The notes beneath the pieces were generated by a model. The model was not told the DNA's origin. It did not search any database and saw nothing but the letters and a program-made list of their open reading frames with translations. From positions 1-64,000 of the forward strand of contig FSRD01000004.1 in the NCBI GenBank assembly GCA_900129675.1: a DNA stretch of 64,000 nucleotides. Reading direction: 5' to 3'. A program made the translations under genes and the position numbers. The DNA comes from Bradyrhizobium erythrophlei. Lineage in GTDB: Bacteria > Pseudomonadota > Alphaproteobacteria > Rhizobiales > Xanthobacteraceae. Below are positions 17,024-25,253 of the stretch, in pieces. How positions within the stretch are numbered: position 1 is the first letter of the stretch; every line of letters starts with the position of its first letter.

Positions 17024-17266
17024 TCAGAAACACAGCCGGACCCCGGCGCCGACGGACTCGACCGTGCCGGCCCCGTCCGAAACCGGGATCAGGGGAAACT
17101 TCTGACGCGAGCCGTAGCCGCCCTTGACGGTGAGCAGGTCGCGATAGTTCAGCGTAGCGGCCTTCATGCGGACCAGCACCTGGCCGGCAGCGGGATGGGG
17201 GACGGGCCTGTCGACGAGCCTGAGACCTTCTGCTCCGTCCGGTCCCTGCAGTTCGTAGGACTTCAT
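17024..17266 (-). pseudogene. Zinc-type alcohol dehydrogenase/quinone reductase, N-terminal fragment
   Basis: From ATG 17266 (MKSYELQGPDGAEGLRLV) with a GGAGGAGCGCC ribosome site, 75 codons match the GroES-like start of NAD(P)-dependent alcohol dehydrogenases: PAAGQVLVRMKAATLNYRDL, then FPLIPVSDGAGTVESVGAGV. The protein stops after RLCF where about 250 more residues with the Rossmann fold should follow. No other frame continues it, so the gene has been cut. An upstream overlapping frame (MTHPNATWTPRPIPL from 17468) is of unclear status. Confidence 0.7.
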
Positions 17267-17873
17267 GGCGCTCCTCCATCGAGCGTGCTTCTGTCGGCGT
17301 CGCTCTGATTCTTTCGAGAACCGCGTCAGCCTCCAAAGCCGCGACACCGCCGCGGTCGCGGACGGCTGCATAGCACTGCTCGTTGATGCCGCCGACCGTG
17401 CTGTAGTGCCGCCGGACATCGTCGAGCGGAATCGGCCTTGGCGTCCAAGTCGCGTTTGGGTGGGTCACCAGCCATGGGCCGACTCCTAAAACAGCGAATT
17501 CCCAAAGGCAGAACTCTAGCCGGGATCTATCGCCCGCCGAGTCATCTCGGCGGGTTTTTCTTTGCCCTAAGGGGCTGCGCAGGGCCTCAAAACAAAGCGG
17601 GCCCGAAGTGCCTAGGAGGCCGGGCCCATAACCTCAACGACGGCCATGGGTGTCGTTCGGCTACCCTGACAATCATAAGAAAATTTAACGATACCGTTTT
17701 GCGTTAGCTCAAGGGCTGGCCGCCATCAATTGATCGGGATCAATGAGGCCGGTGATTGGCCTAGTAGTAGTTAAAGCGCTGGGTAATTTCAGCGGCCCAG
17801 CATCGTGCCGCCGGGCGATCATATTCCGCTTGCGCGGCGCTGTGCTTTTCGAGCCACGAATGTGCCCTCCCAT
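17267..17873. other. Gene-poor stretch with a strong terminator
   Basis: No gene supported apart from the doubtful minus-strand frame that starts at 17468. Contains the terminator at 17533-17563. The remaining sequence to 17873 shows no family resemblance in any frame. Confidence 0.4.
17533..17563 (+). terminator. Rho-independent terminator
   Basis: Perfect 9-bp stem CCCGCCGAG/CTCGGCGGG (17533-17541, 17546-17554), TCAT loop, followed by TTTTTCTTT. No plus-strand gene now lies upstream, so it is an orphan, perhaps left from a deleted gene. Confidence 0.85.
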
Positions 17874-18086
17874 TCATGCCTCAAGAACCTGGCAGGTGCC
17901 ATGGCCAAGGGGGAAGGGTGGCGACGTTCGACTCTCGCCCGTCACGTTCCCATTTGCCTTCATTCGCGTCGGCTCATCATTGGGCTCAACGCCCCCGCTT
18001 CGGTGGAATGCGAGCCCGATAAATCCAATCACCAACAGGACGGCGCCGGCTATGATCAGCCAATGTGGATATCCCAATTGAAGCAT
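17874..18086 (-). CDS. Small single-helix membrane protein
   Basis: 70 residues from ATG 18086 (MLQLGYPHWLIIAGAVLLVI). One membrane helix at residues 8-26, then a polar tail (GVEPNDEPTRMKANG). Short membrane proteins starting MLxLxYPHWL are frequent in Bradyrhizobium. A longer frame from 18173 lacks a ribosome site. Role unknown. Confidence 0.6.
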   Translation of the reverse strand: MLQLGYPHWLIIAGAVLLVIGFIGLAFHRSGGVEPNDEPTRMKANGNVTGESRTSPPFPLGHGTCQVLEA

Positions 18087-18424
18087 TCCCAGCTCTCTCG
18101 CAGGTTCTCGCTCCTTGAGTATCTCCACACTACACTCCGCGCGGCGCCAGGGGATAGCGGACCTTTTGAACACGATATACTGGCCATATCACGAGCCTTT
18201 TCGTTTCCCGCGCGGCATTTATTCTTCGCACTGAACGGTGTACCGGGTCGCAGCCGCCCGGCAAGTTCGATGGGCTTCCTTTGATGCCGCCCGCATGTCT
18301 GGCAGCGCAGCCGGTGTCTGGGGACAAAATCTTCCGCTCTATATCGCCGAGTTGCAGTTCCGGTATGATGCTCGCTTTAACGCGGGCCATTTCAGAACGA
18401 CGATTGACCATCTGAGAGATTCAA

Positions 18425-18586
18425 ATGAAAAAGCCAGCCACGAATCCGACTGAGCAAAAATGTCCGGCATGTAATGGAACCGGGTTTCCGGTGGTAAAGC
18501 AGCCCGATCAGCCCAACCGTAAAGTCTATCCTACGCGGTGCAAGAAATGCGGTGGTAAGGGGCGGATAACAGGGGCCGCCAACTGA
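18425..18586 (+). CDS. 53-residue protein with two CxxC pairs (DnaJ-type zinc-finger-like)
   Basis: ATG 18425 to TGA 18584-18586. The residues are KCPACNGTGF near the start and RCKKCGGKGRIT at the end: two CxxCxGxG motifs, the repeat unit of the DnaJ cysteine-rich domain, with enough for one zinc site. GAGAGATTCAA precedes the start. Such a miniature DnaJ-zinc-finger protein may bind RNA or unfolded protein, but that is inference. The flanking genes give no hint. Confidence 0.75.
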   Translation: MKKPATNPTEQKCPACNGTGFPVVKQPDQPNRKVYPTRCKKCGGKGRITGAAN

Positions 18587-18591
18587 AGCCC

Positions 18592-18810
18592 TTATTTAAG
18601 GAGCGGAACAGGCGGATTGCGAGATTCTTTTGGCTTACGTTTCAGTCGGATTATCAAGCGTGCTCCGCTCCGAAGCTCTATGTCGTGACCATCAACTAGC
18701 TGCTTTGCCCACTCGATTGCGTCGGGATCGTTATCGCAGGAGAACGCTCGGGAGTTGATGAAATTCCCATCGTCACCGATGGTGTACACGCGGTAATCTG
18801 CCATTCCCAT
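18592..18810 (-). CDS. Small conserved hypothetical protein, paralogue of the one at 20556
   Basis: 72 residues: MADYRVYTIGDDGNFINSRA, then CDNDPDAIEWAKQLVDGHDI and ELRSGARLIIRL. The protein starting at 20556 has the same plan (PEYRAFIFGPDGHF, AIERAERLVDSHDVELWNGA). Start may be ATG 18810 or ATG 18804. A compact alpha/beta fold is likely; the family is common in Bradyrhizobium and has no assigned role. Confidence 0.7.
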   Translation of the reverse strand: MGMADYRVYTIGDDGNFINSRAFSCDNDPDAIEWAKQLVDGHDIELRSGARLIIRLKRKPKESRNPPVPLLK

Positions 18811-19003
18811 TTTTCCACCCGACTCTTTTTGGTCCGTGGTGGTATTCCAATTCCCTTCATGAAAATCAATGCGGCGTCTGGTCCCGGACGCAGATTCAAT
18901 TCAGTGCGCCGGGAAGGGCGTGAATTTCCGGCTTTCGGCCTTTCATTGGTTTCCTTTAGGCTCTCGTACGTGGGATATGTTGGGTTTCAAAGCGGGGAAA
19001 GCT

Positions 19004-19195
19004 ATGAAGATCGAAGATTATTCTTGGGCTTTTGAAGAGCGAACCGCACAGCAATACAATCATTTCATCCTTCTCGGAGCGAAGGGGATGGTATTGGCCT
19101 ATCCAACTATTCCGATGAGACACCCGGAAGATTATTATTCTGAGGATCAAGCATTAAACGCTAGTGCACAGCGATCGTCAATGCCGCTAAGGTGA
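19004..19195 (+). CDS. Hypothetical protein
   Basis: 63 residues from ATG 19004 (MKIEDYSWAFEERTAQQY) with GGGGAAAG upstream. Continues NHFILLGAKGMVLAYPTIPM. It looks coding but I recognise no family; the frame is also open upstream to 18869. Confidence 0.35.
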   Translation: MKIEDYSWAFEERTAQQYNHFILLGAKGMVLAYPTIPMRHPEDYYSEDQALNASAQRSSMPLR

Positions 19196-19266
19196 TCCGC
19201 CCGAGCAAAGCTGACAATGCCGGCCTGAGAGGAACAGACCACACAAAAAAGCTGGTGGAGGTTGCC

Positions 19267-19713
19267 ATGATCGAATGGTTCGACGACCTGAAAGTCGGCA
19301 TGCGGTACAAGGGTGGCGAAGCCGAAGTCACCCGAGACGATATCAAGCGTTTCGCCGCCGAGTTCGATCCGCAACCCTTTCATCTCGACGAAGCTGCAGC
19401 CGAGAAAACGATCTTCAAAGGTCTGGCCGCCTCGGGCTGGCACACTGCTGCGACGGCGATGCGGCTTCTCGTCGCCCTTCGTCCGTTCGGGCCGCATCCG
19501 GTGTTGGGCCTCGCCGTCGACGAACTGCGCTGGTTGGCTCCAGTTCGCCCCGGTGACGTTCTGCGCATCGAGGGCGAGGTGGTCGAGCTCACGCCATCTC
19601 GGACCAAGCCGCAGGGTTTGGTTCGGGTCAAGTGGACGGTTTACAATCAAAACAACGAGCCAGTTCTGACATTCACCCCGACAGCCATCGTCCCGCGCCG
19701 TCCAACCCCGTAG
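19267..19713 (+). CDS. MaoC-family dehydratase
   Basis: 148 residues, a single hot-dog domain. MaoC proteins of this size act as (R)-specific enoyl-CoA hydratases or related dehydratases. The hydratase motif is visible as FAAEFDPQPFHLDEAAA (Asp and His of the catalytic pair) followed by GLAASGWHTAATAMRL. ATG 19267 is preceded by GGTGGAGGTTGCC. It stands alone; there is no fatty-acid or polyhydroxyalkanoate gene next to it, so its substrate is open. Confidence 0.9.
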   Translation: MIEWFDDLKVGMRYKGGEAEVTRDDIKRFAAEFDPQPFHLDEAAAEKTIFKGLAASGWHTAATAMRLLVALRPFGPHPVLGLAVDELRWLAPVRPGDVLRIEGEVVELTPSRTKPQGLVRVKWTVYNQNNEPVLTFTPTAIVPRRPTP

Positions 19714-19777
19714 ACGACAATTTGCTCGGCGGTATGTTTTTACACGGCCAACCCACAGGAGACATCGGCTACTTGAA

Positions 19778-20194
19778 GTGCTACGTGTTCGCCGACGGCT
19801 ACCGGAGCCAATTTGCTTGTCGCGCATTATTAGACCCCCAGCAATCGATGAGCTTTCAGTGCTCTCAGCACTATGCTTCAGATCGAAAGCAGTGTGGGGT
19901 TACGACAACGACTTTATGGAAGCGTGTCGCAGAGAGCTCTCCATTGAACCTTGTGACTCGCGATCGACCTCGATCGCGGTTGCGGAACAGGACGGCAGGC
20001 TTGCTGGCGTTGCGCAAATTAAAGTCAATGGATGCGAAGCAGACTTGCTCAAGCTTTTCGTCGAACCGACGGTTCTGCGTGACGGTATCGGCAGAGCACT
20101 TTTTGCTTGGGCGGTCGACTTGGCAACAAGCCAAGGTGCCGATCGCCTTTTGATCGAGGCTGACCCGGACGCCGCGCCCCCGGCGCCTATTTAG
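19778..20194 (+). pseudogene. GNAT acetyltransferase, C-terminally truncated
   Basis: Acetyl-CoA dependent N-acetyltransferase fold. IRPPAIDELSVLSALCFRSK and AVWGYDNDFMEACRRELSI are the N-terminal helices; LLKLFVEPTVLRDGIGRALF contains the Q/RxxGxG/A-type pyrophosphate loop (RDGIGRA). After RLLIEADPDAAP, where the family continues with FYRRMGA and 25 or more residues, the frame ends in PAPI stop, and no other frame restores it. The true start is uncertain; 19778 is a GTG with no clear ribosome site. Confidence 0.65.
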
Positions 20195-20555
20195 CCAATC
20201 GCCCAACTTAAGATCGCTTTGCAATGGGGGATCAGTGTCGTTCGGCACCGTAGGATCACACCGAGTTTTTACGAGGTCCGCAACCAGATAGTATCTGTTG
20301 ATCTTGTTTAAGGCTGCCTGCCTTGCACATTTTGAAACAAACGCGTGGCTTCGCCGTCGGGAGATTGACGAGTTGCACTGTCCTTATTTGAGGGCCGGTG
20401 TCTTGATTTAATGTTGTTCCGATGTGCGGAACCCCCGATTCAAATCGACTTCCGTCTATGGGCGGGTTTATGGTCAAGTCATCACCGCCCTGCCTTCGGC
20501 TTCTATCGGTGACTGAGAGTTTGGTAACGCGCCCGCCTAATCTTGGGAGCGGCAC
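20195..20555. other. Intergenic stretch
   Basis: No gene recognised on either strand. A ribosome site (GGGAGCGGCAC) for the next gene ends it. Confidence 0.3.
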
Positions 20556-21059
20556 ATGCCCGAATACAGAGCCTTTATCTTCGGTCCCGACGGACACTTT
20601 TCCGGCTTCGAAGAGATGGTCTGCGACGATGACTCAAAAGCCATCGAGAGGGCTGAACGGCTCGTTGACAGTCACGACGTGGAGCTTTGGAACGGCGCTC
20701 GTATGAAGCTGACAATGCCTCAACGGAGCCCGCAGTGTCACAGACTCATCTCGCCGAAGCATCGCTGTCGAGCGGTGCTACGCTCACCATCGAGCGCCGT
20801 GGGCGGGTGGCATTGTTTCAGACGGAGGAACCACGATGGCCGACCAAGCAACCCAGATGACAGAATCGTTACGCCGCACGTCGCCGCCGAAGTCGGCCGC
20901 CACGGAGGGCGTCGAGACGAACGCCAGCGCCGTCCGCCCGTTTCGGGTGAGCGTGCCAGACTCCCAACTCGCCGAACCGTAGAGAGACCGAGGAGGCCGC
21001 AACATGAACGAGCACCAAATTGCGTATTCCAGCCAAGTGTCCTTGCAAGAACCACATAG
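20556..21059 (+). CDS. Small conserved hypothetical protein with anomalous extension
   Basis: ATG 20556 begins MPEYRAFIFGPDGHFSGFEE, matching the 72-residue protein at 18592-18810 up to ELWNGARMKLTMPQ (about codon 55). The frame then runs on for 110 residues of Arg/Pro-rich sequence of no coding character, overlapping the epoxide hydrolase remnant in another frame. The native stop is presumably lost; functional sequence probably ends near 20720. Confidence 0.5.
   Translation: MPEYRAFIFGPDGHFSGFEEMVCDDDSKAIERAERLVDSHDVELWNGARMKLTMPQRSPQCHRLISPKHRCRAVLRSPSSAVGGWHCFRRRNHDGRPSNPDDRIVTPHVAAEVGRHGGRRDERQRRPPVSGERARLPTRRTVERPRRPQHERAPNCVFQPSVLARTT
20836..20982 (+). pseudogene. Epoxide hydrolase, N-terminal remnant
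   Basis: ATG 20836 with GACGGAGGAACC upstream encodes 48 residues ending ASAVRPFRVSVPDSQLAEP. The phrase RPFRVSVPDSQL is the opening of the epoxide hydrolase N-terminal (EHN) domain, which should continue as LRRRL and some 350 further residues of alpha/beta hydrolase. It stops at once, and the following bases belong to the leader of the next gene, so a deletion has fused the two. Confidence 0.6.
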
Positions 21060-21078
21060 CGCAGGAGGGAGACGATGA
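21004..21078 (+). CDS. 24-codon leader ORF coupled to the AhpD-like gene
   Basis: MNEHQIAYSSQVSLQEPHSA and four more residues, preceded by a very good GAGGAGGCCGCAAC ribosome site. Its TGA overlaps the ATG of the next gene (ATGA at 21075-21078). It may be a true translational-coupling leader or the tail left by the epoxide hydrolase deletion. Confidence 0.35.
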   Translation: MNEHQIAYSSQVSLQEPHSAGGRR

Positions 21079-21386
21079 GCATGTTCGACATGGCGAATAT
21101 GAAGAAGCTGAAGTCGCTCGGCGCCAAGGCGCCCGACACTTGGAAGGGCTACCTCGCCTTCGACGAGGCGGCGCGCGCCGACGGCGCGATCCCGAAGAAG
21201 TACAAGGAGCTGATGGCGGTGGCGGTGGCGCTGACCACGCAGTGCCCTTATTGCATCGAAATCCACAAGGAGGAGGCGCTTAAGGCCGGCGCCACCGAAG
21301 CGGAGCTTGCCGAAACCACGTTCGTCGCTGCGGCGCTACGCGCCGGCGCGTCCATCACCCATGGCACGCACCTAATCTCGAAGTAA
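21075..21386 (+). CDS. AhpD-like carboxymuconolactone decarboxylase family protein
   Basis: 103 residues. ALTTQCPYCIEIHKEEAL gives the CxxCxxxH redox centre of AhpD-type alkylhydroperoxidases, with the usual Glu one turn upstream replaced by Thr-Thr-Gln. Such single-domain proteins form hexamers and act in peroxide reduction or as decarboxylases; the CxxC favours the redox role. ATG 21075 has AGGAGGGAGACG upstream. It opens a series of small redox and hydrolase genes on the same strand. Confidence 0.9.
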   Translation: MSMFDMANMKKLKSLGAKAPDTWKGYLAFDEAARADGAIPKKYKELMAVAVALTTQCPYCIEIHKEEALKAGATEAELAETTFVAAALRAGASITHGTHLISK

Positions 21387-21398
21387 GGTCCGGGCAGG

Positions 21399-21425
21399 CA
21401 TGGGCGGCCGAGCGCCGTCCATGCC
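21399..21425. terminator. GC-rich hairpin after the AhpD-like gene
   Basis: GCATGGGCGGC pairs with GCCGTCCATGC around CGAGC. No T-run follows, so termination is only possible. The 21426-21648 stretch after it has an open frame (MTFLDRQGIPFEQFRAQRQ from 21462) that I could not assign. Confidence 0.4.
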
Positions 21426-21648
21426 CCATCGTCAGGGCATTCCTACGGAACCGAGGAGTTCATGACGTTCCTCGACCGGCAAGGCATCCCTTTCGAGCAG
21501 TTTCGCGCGCAGCGCCAACCCGCATCCATCGCGCACAATCGGGGTGAAACACCTCTTTTCGCAGCCAGCATCGAGCGGGCGGCGCTCAGCACCTGGCGAG
21601 AGATATCGAGTTCTCGACGATTTGAGCCGTTCTGCAGGAGGGGACGCC

Positions 21649-22299
21649 ATGACGAGACCTGCATATGACAAGGAGATCACGGCACTGCTGGTGATCGATC
21701 CGTATAATGACTTCATCTCCGAGGGCGGCAAGGTGTGGGGTCGCATTCGGGCCGTCGCGGAAGCAAATGACTGCGTTCCGCACATGCTGCAGGTCCTGAG
21801 CGCAGCGCGAGAGGCGAAGCTTCGGGTCTTCTATGCAATGCATCGCCGCTACCGTCCGGGCGACTACGAGACCTGGAAGTACATTGCGCCGGTTCAGAAA
21901 TCGGCCTGGGCGAACAGGACCTTCGAATATGGCACCTGGGGTGGGGAGGTGCATCCCGGCTTCGAGCCCAGGCCGGGCGAGATTGTCGCCGTGGAGCATT
22001 GGTGCTCGAGCGGCTTCGCCAACACGGATCTTGATCTGCAACTCAAGAAGCACGGAATTCAGCAGCTCATCATCATGGGGCTCATCGCCCATACCTGCCT
22101 TGAATCGACCGTTCGCTTTGCCGCTGAGCTCGGCTACGGGGTCACGGTGGTCAGAGACGCGACGGCTGACTACTCGGACAAGGAAATGCATGCCGCGCTC
22201 GAGGTCAATATTCCGCGGTACGCCAGTCACATCGTGACCGCGCAGGAGATCGTCGACTTGCTGTCTTCTGCCCAGGGCGTGGAGCTCGGCTCGTCGTAG
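21649..22299 (+). CDS. Isochorismatase-family cysteine hydrolase
   Basis: 216 residues. The triad of the family is visible: Asp in LLVIDPYNDFISEGG, a Lys in the central region, and the nucleophilic Cys in GLIAHTCLESTVRFAAELG; VVRDATADYS completes the signature. Family members hydrolyse isochorismate, nicotinamide, N-carbamoyl compounds and other amides; the precise substrate is not evident. ATG 21649 follows GGAGGGGACGCC; the frame is open further upstream without a ribosome site. Confidence 0.88.
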   Translation: MTRPAYDKEITALLVIDPYNDFISEGGKVWGRIRAVAEANDCVPHMLQVLSAAREAKLRVFYAMHRRYRPGDYETWKYIAPVQKSAWANRTFEYGTWGGEVHPGFEPRPGEIVAVEHWCSSGFANTDLDLQLKKHGIQQLIIMGLIAHTCLESTVRFAAELGYGVTVVRDATADYSDKEMHAALEVNIPRYASHIVTAQEIVDLLSSAQGVELGSS

Positions 22300-22388
22300 A
22301 TCCTGCCGCCTCGGTCTGGTTTCGCGTCTCGGAATACTTTGCGTCAATCTCGCAGGCCGCCTTGCGGCCCAAGCAATTGGAGGTTCAC

Positions 22389-22996
22389 ATGAGCAGCGCC
22401 GCAGTCGAGACTTCGCATGCGCGGGGCGTGGACATGAAGCTCGAGGTCGTCGTCATCCCTGTTTCCGACGTCGATCGCGCCAAGCGCTTCTACGGCGGCT
22501 TGGGGTGGAGGCTTGACGCCGACTACGCCTCCGACGATGGCTACTTCCGCGTCATCCAGTTCACGCCGCCCGGTTCCGGGTACTCGATCATCTTCGGCAA
22601 GAACGTCACTGCGGCGGTCGCGGCGTGGAGGTCAGCTCCACGTTCCATGACGATGCTGGCGTGTACGCCGGCCCGGATGAGCCCTACCTCTTCGGGCGGG
22701 TCCGGGTCAGCGGTCCGGATCCCGAGCATCGCAGCTATCGTTCGTTCGCCCCGTTCACCGATCCGGACGGCAATGGCTGGCTGTTCCAGGAACTCACCCA
22801 CCGAGCGCCCGGTCGCGTGGACACGGGCGCCACGACATTCACCTCGTCGGCGGACCTCGCGGCTGCGCTGCGGCGGGCGGAGGCCGCGCACGGCGAGCAC
22901 GAGAAGCGGACCGGCGGCCAACGCGATGAGGATTGGCCGGACTGGTACGCCGAGTACCTCATCCGCGAGCAGGCAGGTAAGGACCTGCCCTTGTGA
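22389..22996 (+). pseudogene. VOC-family (glyoxalase/bleomycin resistance fold) protein, internal deletion
   Basis: ATG 22389 starts a normal VOC protein: MKLEVVVIPVSDVDRAKRFY, then YFRVIQFTPPGSGYSIIFGK. At about 22612-22625 the frame is lost and the sequence resumes in another frame with GVEVSSTFHDDAGVYAGPDE, FAPFTDPDGNGWLFQELT and a C-terminal WPDWYAEYLIREQAGKDLPL. The segment that should lie between (about 20-25 residues) is absent, so a deletion of roughly 70 bases, not a multiple of three, has occurred. Metal ligands of the second half (Glu in FQEL) remain. The intact protein would be a small dioxygenase- or isomerase-like enzyme. Confidence 0.75.
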
Positions 22997-23115
22997 GGTG
23001 ATGGTTCTGACCACCGCTGTCACCATCGCGGTGGTCGGTGCCTCGCCGCCGCGATTGCAAGAAAAGGCCCTGGACTGGCCAATCCTACGGACGCCCCGAA
23101 AGCGGAAAGACACGC

Positions 23116-24519
23116 ATGACTGATAATTTCGACGCCATCGTCATCGGCACCGGCCAGGCCGGGCCGTCCTTGGCGGGACGGCTGACCGATGCCGGCATGA
23201 CGGTCGCCGTGGTCGAGCGGCACCTGATCGGCGGGACTTGCGTCAATACCGGCTGCAAGCCGACCAAGACGCTGGTCGCCAGCGCCTATGCTGCCCATCA
23301 GGCGCGGCGCGGCGCCGATTACGGCGTGATCACCGGGTCGGTCAGCATCGACATGGCACGCGTCCATGCCCGCTCGCAGAAGATCTCCGTGGACGGGCGC
23401 ACGAGCAACGAAGCCTGGCTGCGCAGCATGGCAGGCTGCAGCCTCATCTTCGGCCATGCCCGGTTCGAGAGTGACAGAACGGTGCGTGTCGGCGACGAGC
23501 TGCTGGAGGCAGACCGCATCTTCATCAATGTCGGCGGCCGTGCCGTGGTGCCGGACATGCCGGGGGTCGGCGAGGTGCCCTTCTTCACCAACAGCTCGCT
23601 CCTCGAAACCGACGTGCTGCCCGAGCATCTGGTGGTGGTCGGCGGCAGCTATATCGGGCTCGAATTTGCGCAGATCTACGCGCGTTTCGGAGCGCGGGTG
23701 ACGGTAATCGAGAAGGGGCCGCGGCTGATCGGCCGCGAGGACGCAGAGGTGTCGGACGCCGTCCGCTCGATCCTCGAAGCCGAGGGCATTGCCATCCGCA
23801 CCGGTGCCGAATGCATCAATTTCGCCCACCACCCGAATAGCGTCGCGGTCGGCCTCGACTGCAGCGAGGGCGAGCCAAAGACCGTTGGCAGCCATCTGCT
23901 GCTGGCGGTCGGGCGGCGTCCCAACACCGACGATCTGGGCCTGGAAAAAACCGGCATCGAGACGGATGAGCGCGGCTATATCCAGGTCAACGACCGGCTG
24001 GAGACGAGTGTCCCGGGCATCTGGGCGCTGGGCGACTGTAACGGTCGCGGCGCTTTCACTCACACCGCCTACAATGATTTCGAGATCGTCGCGGAGAACC
24101 TCCTCGACGGAGCCGACCGCAAGGTGAGCGACCGCGTCCCCTGCTACGCGCTCTACGTCGATCCGCCGTTGGGCCGGGTCGGCATGACCGAGGCGGAGGC
24201 GCGCGCCACCGCTCGCCGGATCCTGGTCGGCCGGCGGCCGATGACGCAGGTGGGCCGCGCCGTCGAGAAGGACGAGCCGCTCGGTTTCATGAAGATCGTG
24301 GTGGATGCCGACACCGACGCCATCCTGGGGGCCGCGATACTGGGCACGAGCGGCGACGAGGCCATCCATACCGTGCTCGACATCATGGCGGCCGGCGGCA
24401 ACGCCGCCACGCTGCGGCAAACGATGCACATCCACCCGACCGTGTCCGAGCTGGTGCCGACCATCGCCGGCGCGTTGACTGTGTGCGAGGACCGAGAGCA
24501 AGAGAGGAGTCGACCATGA
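23116..24519 (+). CDS. FAD-dependent pyridine nucleotide-disulfide oxidoreductase (mercuric-reductase-like)
   Basis: 467 residues. FAD-binding GTGQAGPSLAGRL, redox-active cysteines in GGTCVNTGCKPTKTLVA (CxxxxC), NAD(P)-binding VVGGSYIGLEFAQIYARFG, second FAD motif GIWALGDCNG, and a C-terminal dimerisation domain with the catalytic His-Pro in MHIHPTVSELV. The layout is that of class I flavin disulfide reductases such as MerA or lipoamide dehydrogenase, but there is no N-terminal HMA domain and no terminal vicinal cysteines, so a mercury role is unlikely. ATG 23116 chosen; the stop overlaps the next ATG. Substrate unknown. Confidence 0.9.
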   Translation: MTDNFDAIVIGTGQAGPSLAGRLTDAGMTVAVVERHLIGGTCVNTGCKPTKTLVASAYAAHQARRGADYGVITGSVSIDMARVHARSQKISVDGRTSNEAWLRSMAGCSLIFGHARFESDRTVRVGDELLEADRIFINVGGRAVVPDMPGVGEVPFFTNSSLLETDVLPEHLVVVGGSYIGLEFAQIYARFGARVTVIEKGPRLIGREDAEVSDAVRSILEAEGIAIRTGAECINFAHHPNSVAVGLDCSEGEPKTVGSHLLLAVGRRPNTDDLGLEKTGIETDERGYIQVNDRLETSVPGIWALGDCNGRGAFTHTAYNDFEIVAENLLDGADRKVSDRVPCYALYVDPPLGRVGMTEAEARATARRILVGRRPMTQVGRAVEKDEPLGFMKIVVDADTDAILGAAILGTSGDEAIHTVLDIMAAGGNAATLRQTMHIHPTVSELVPTIAGALTVCEDREQERSRP

Positions 24520-25253
24520 AGGTTGCAGGATCAACCGCCCTGGTGACGGGCGCCAACAGAGGCCTCGGCCTCGCCTTTGCCAAGGCGCTTTTGGAGATGG
24601 GGGCGGCGAAGGTCTACGCCGCGGCGCGCAATCCGGAGGCGGTTACCCTAATGGGCGTCGTGCCGCTGAAACTGGACGTCACCAGCGACGAAGACGTCGT
24701 CGCCGCGGCGCGCGCGGCCGGGAACGTCAACCTGCTCGTCAACAATGCCGGCATCGCAAGGCCTGGCGGTTTTCTCGCCGACGGGGCGGTCGAGGCCGCG
24801 CGCGAGCAGTTTGAAGTGAACTTTGTCGGGCCGCTGCGCATGGCGCGCGCTTTCGCGCCGGTCCTGGCGAAGAACGGCGGCGGCGCGATCATCAACGTGC
24901 TTTCTGTCGCAAGCTGGATGAACGGTCCGGGGCTGGCGACTTACGGCGCGTCGAAATCAGCCGCATGGGCGCTGACCAACGGCCTTCGCATCGAACTGGC
25001 GCAACAGGGCACCCAGGTCGTCGGGTTGCATGCAGGCTTCATCGACACCGACCTTGCACGCGATTTCGACGCGCCGAAGAGTTCGCCCGAGGAAATCGTG
25101 CGGACGACGCTCGACGCCCTCGAGCGCGGGGAAGGCGAGGTCTTGGCCGATGAGATCACCCGCCAGGTGCATCGCGGTCTATCGGCGGATCTCCCGGTCT
25201 ATTTCCAGAGCACCGCCGCGCTTCGGTCGCGCGCGGGCCTGCCGACCGGCTGA
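24516..25253 (+). CDS. Short-chain dehydrogenase/reductase
   Basis: 245 residues, NAD(P)-dependent. TGANRGLGLAFA is the cofactor loop, NNAGIA the structural motif, Ser in NVLSVASWMNG and the YxxxK pair in TYGASKSAAWAL complete the catalytic set. The ATG at 24516 overlaps the flavoprotein stop (ATGA), so the two are co-translated and may act on one metabolite. Carbonyl reduction of a small aldehyde or ketone is plausible. Confidence 0.9.
   Translation: MKVAGSTALVTGANRGLGLAFAKALLEMGAAKVYAAARNPEAVTLMGVVPLKLDVTSDEDVVAAARAAGNVNLLVNNAGIARPGGFLADGAVEAAREQFEVNFVGPLRMARAFAPVLAKNGGGAIINVLSVASWMNGPGLATYGASKSAAWALTNGLRIELAQQGTQVVGLHAGFIDTDLARDFDAPKSSPEEIVRTTLDALERGEGEVLADEITRQVHRGLSADLPVYFQSTAALRSRAGLPTG

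Noticed and set aside
18130..18411. 93-codon minus-strand frame (MARVKASIIPELQLGDIERK)
   Set aside because: The start resembles a recurrent antisense peptide, but the rest has no coding signal and no ribosome site.
23116..24519. Mercuric reductase (merA) call
   Set aside because: No N-terminal metal-binding domain, no C-terminal cysteine pair and no mer genes nearby; kept as a general flavin disulfide reductase.
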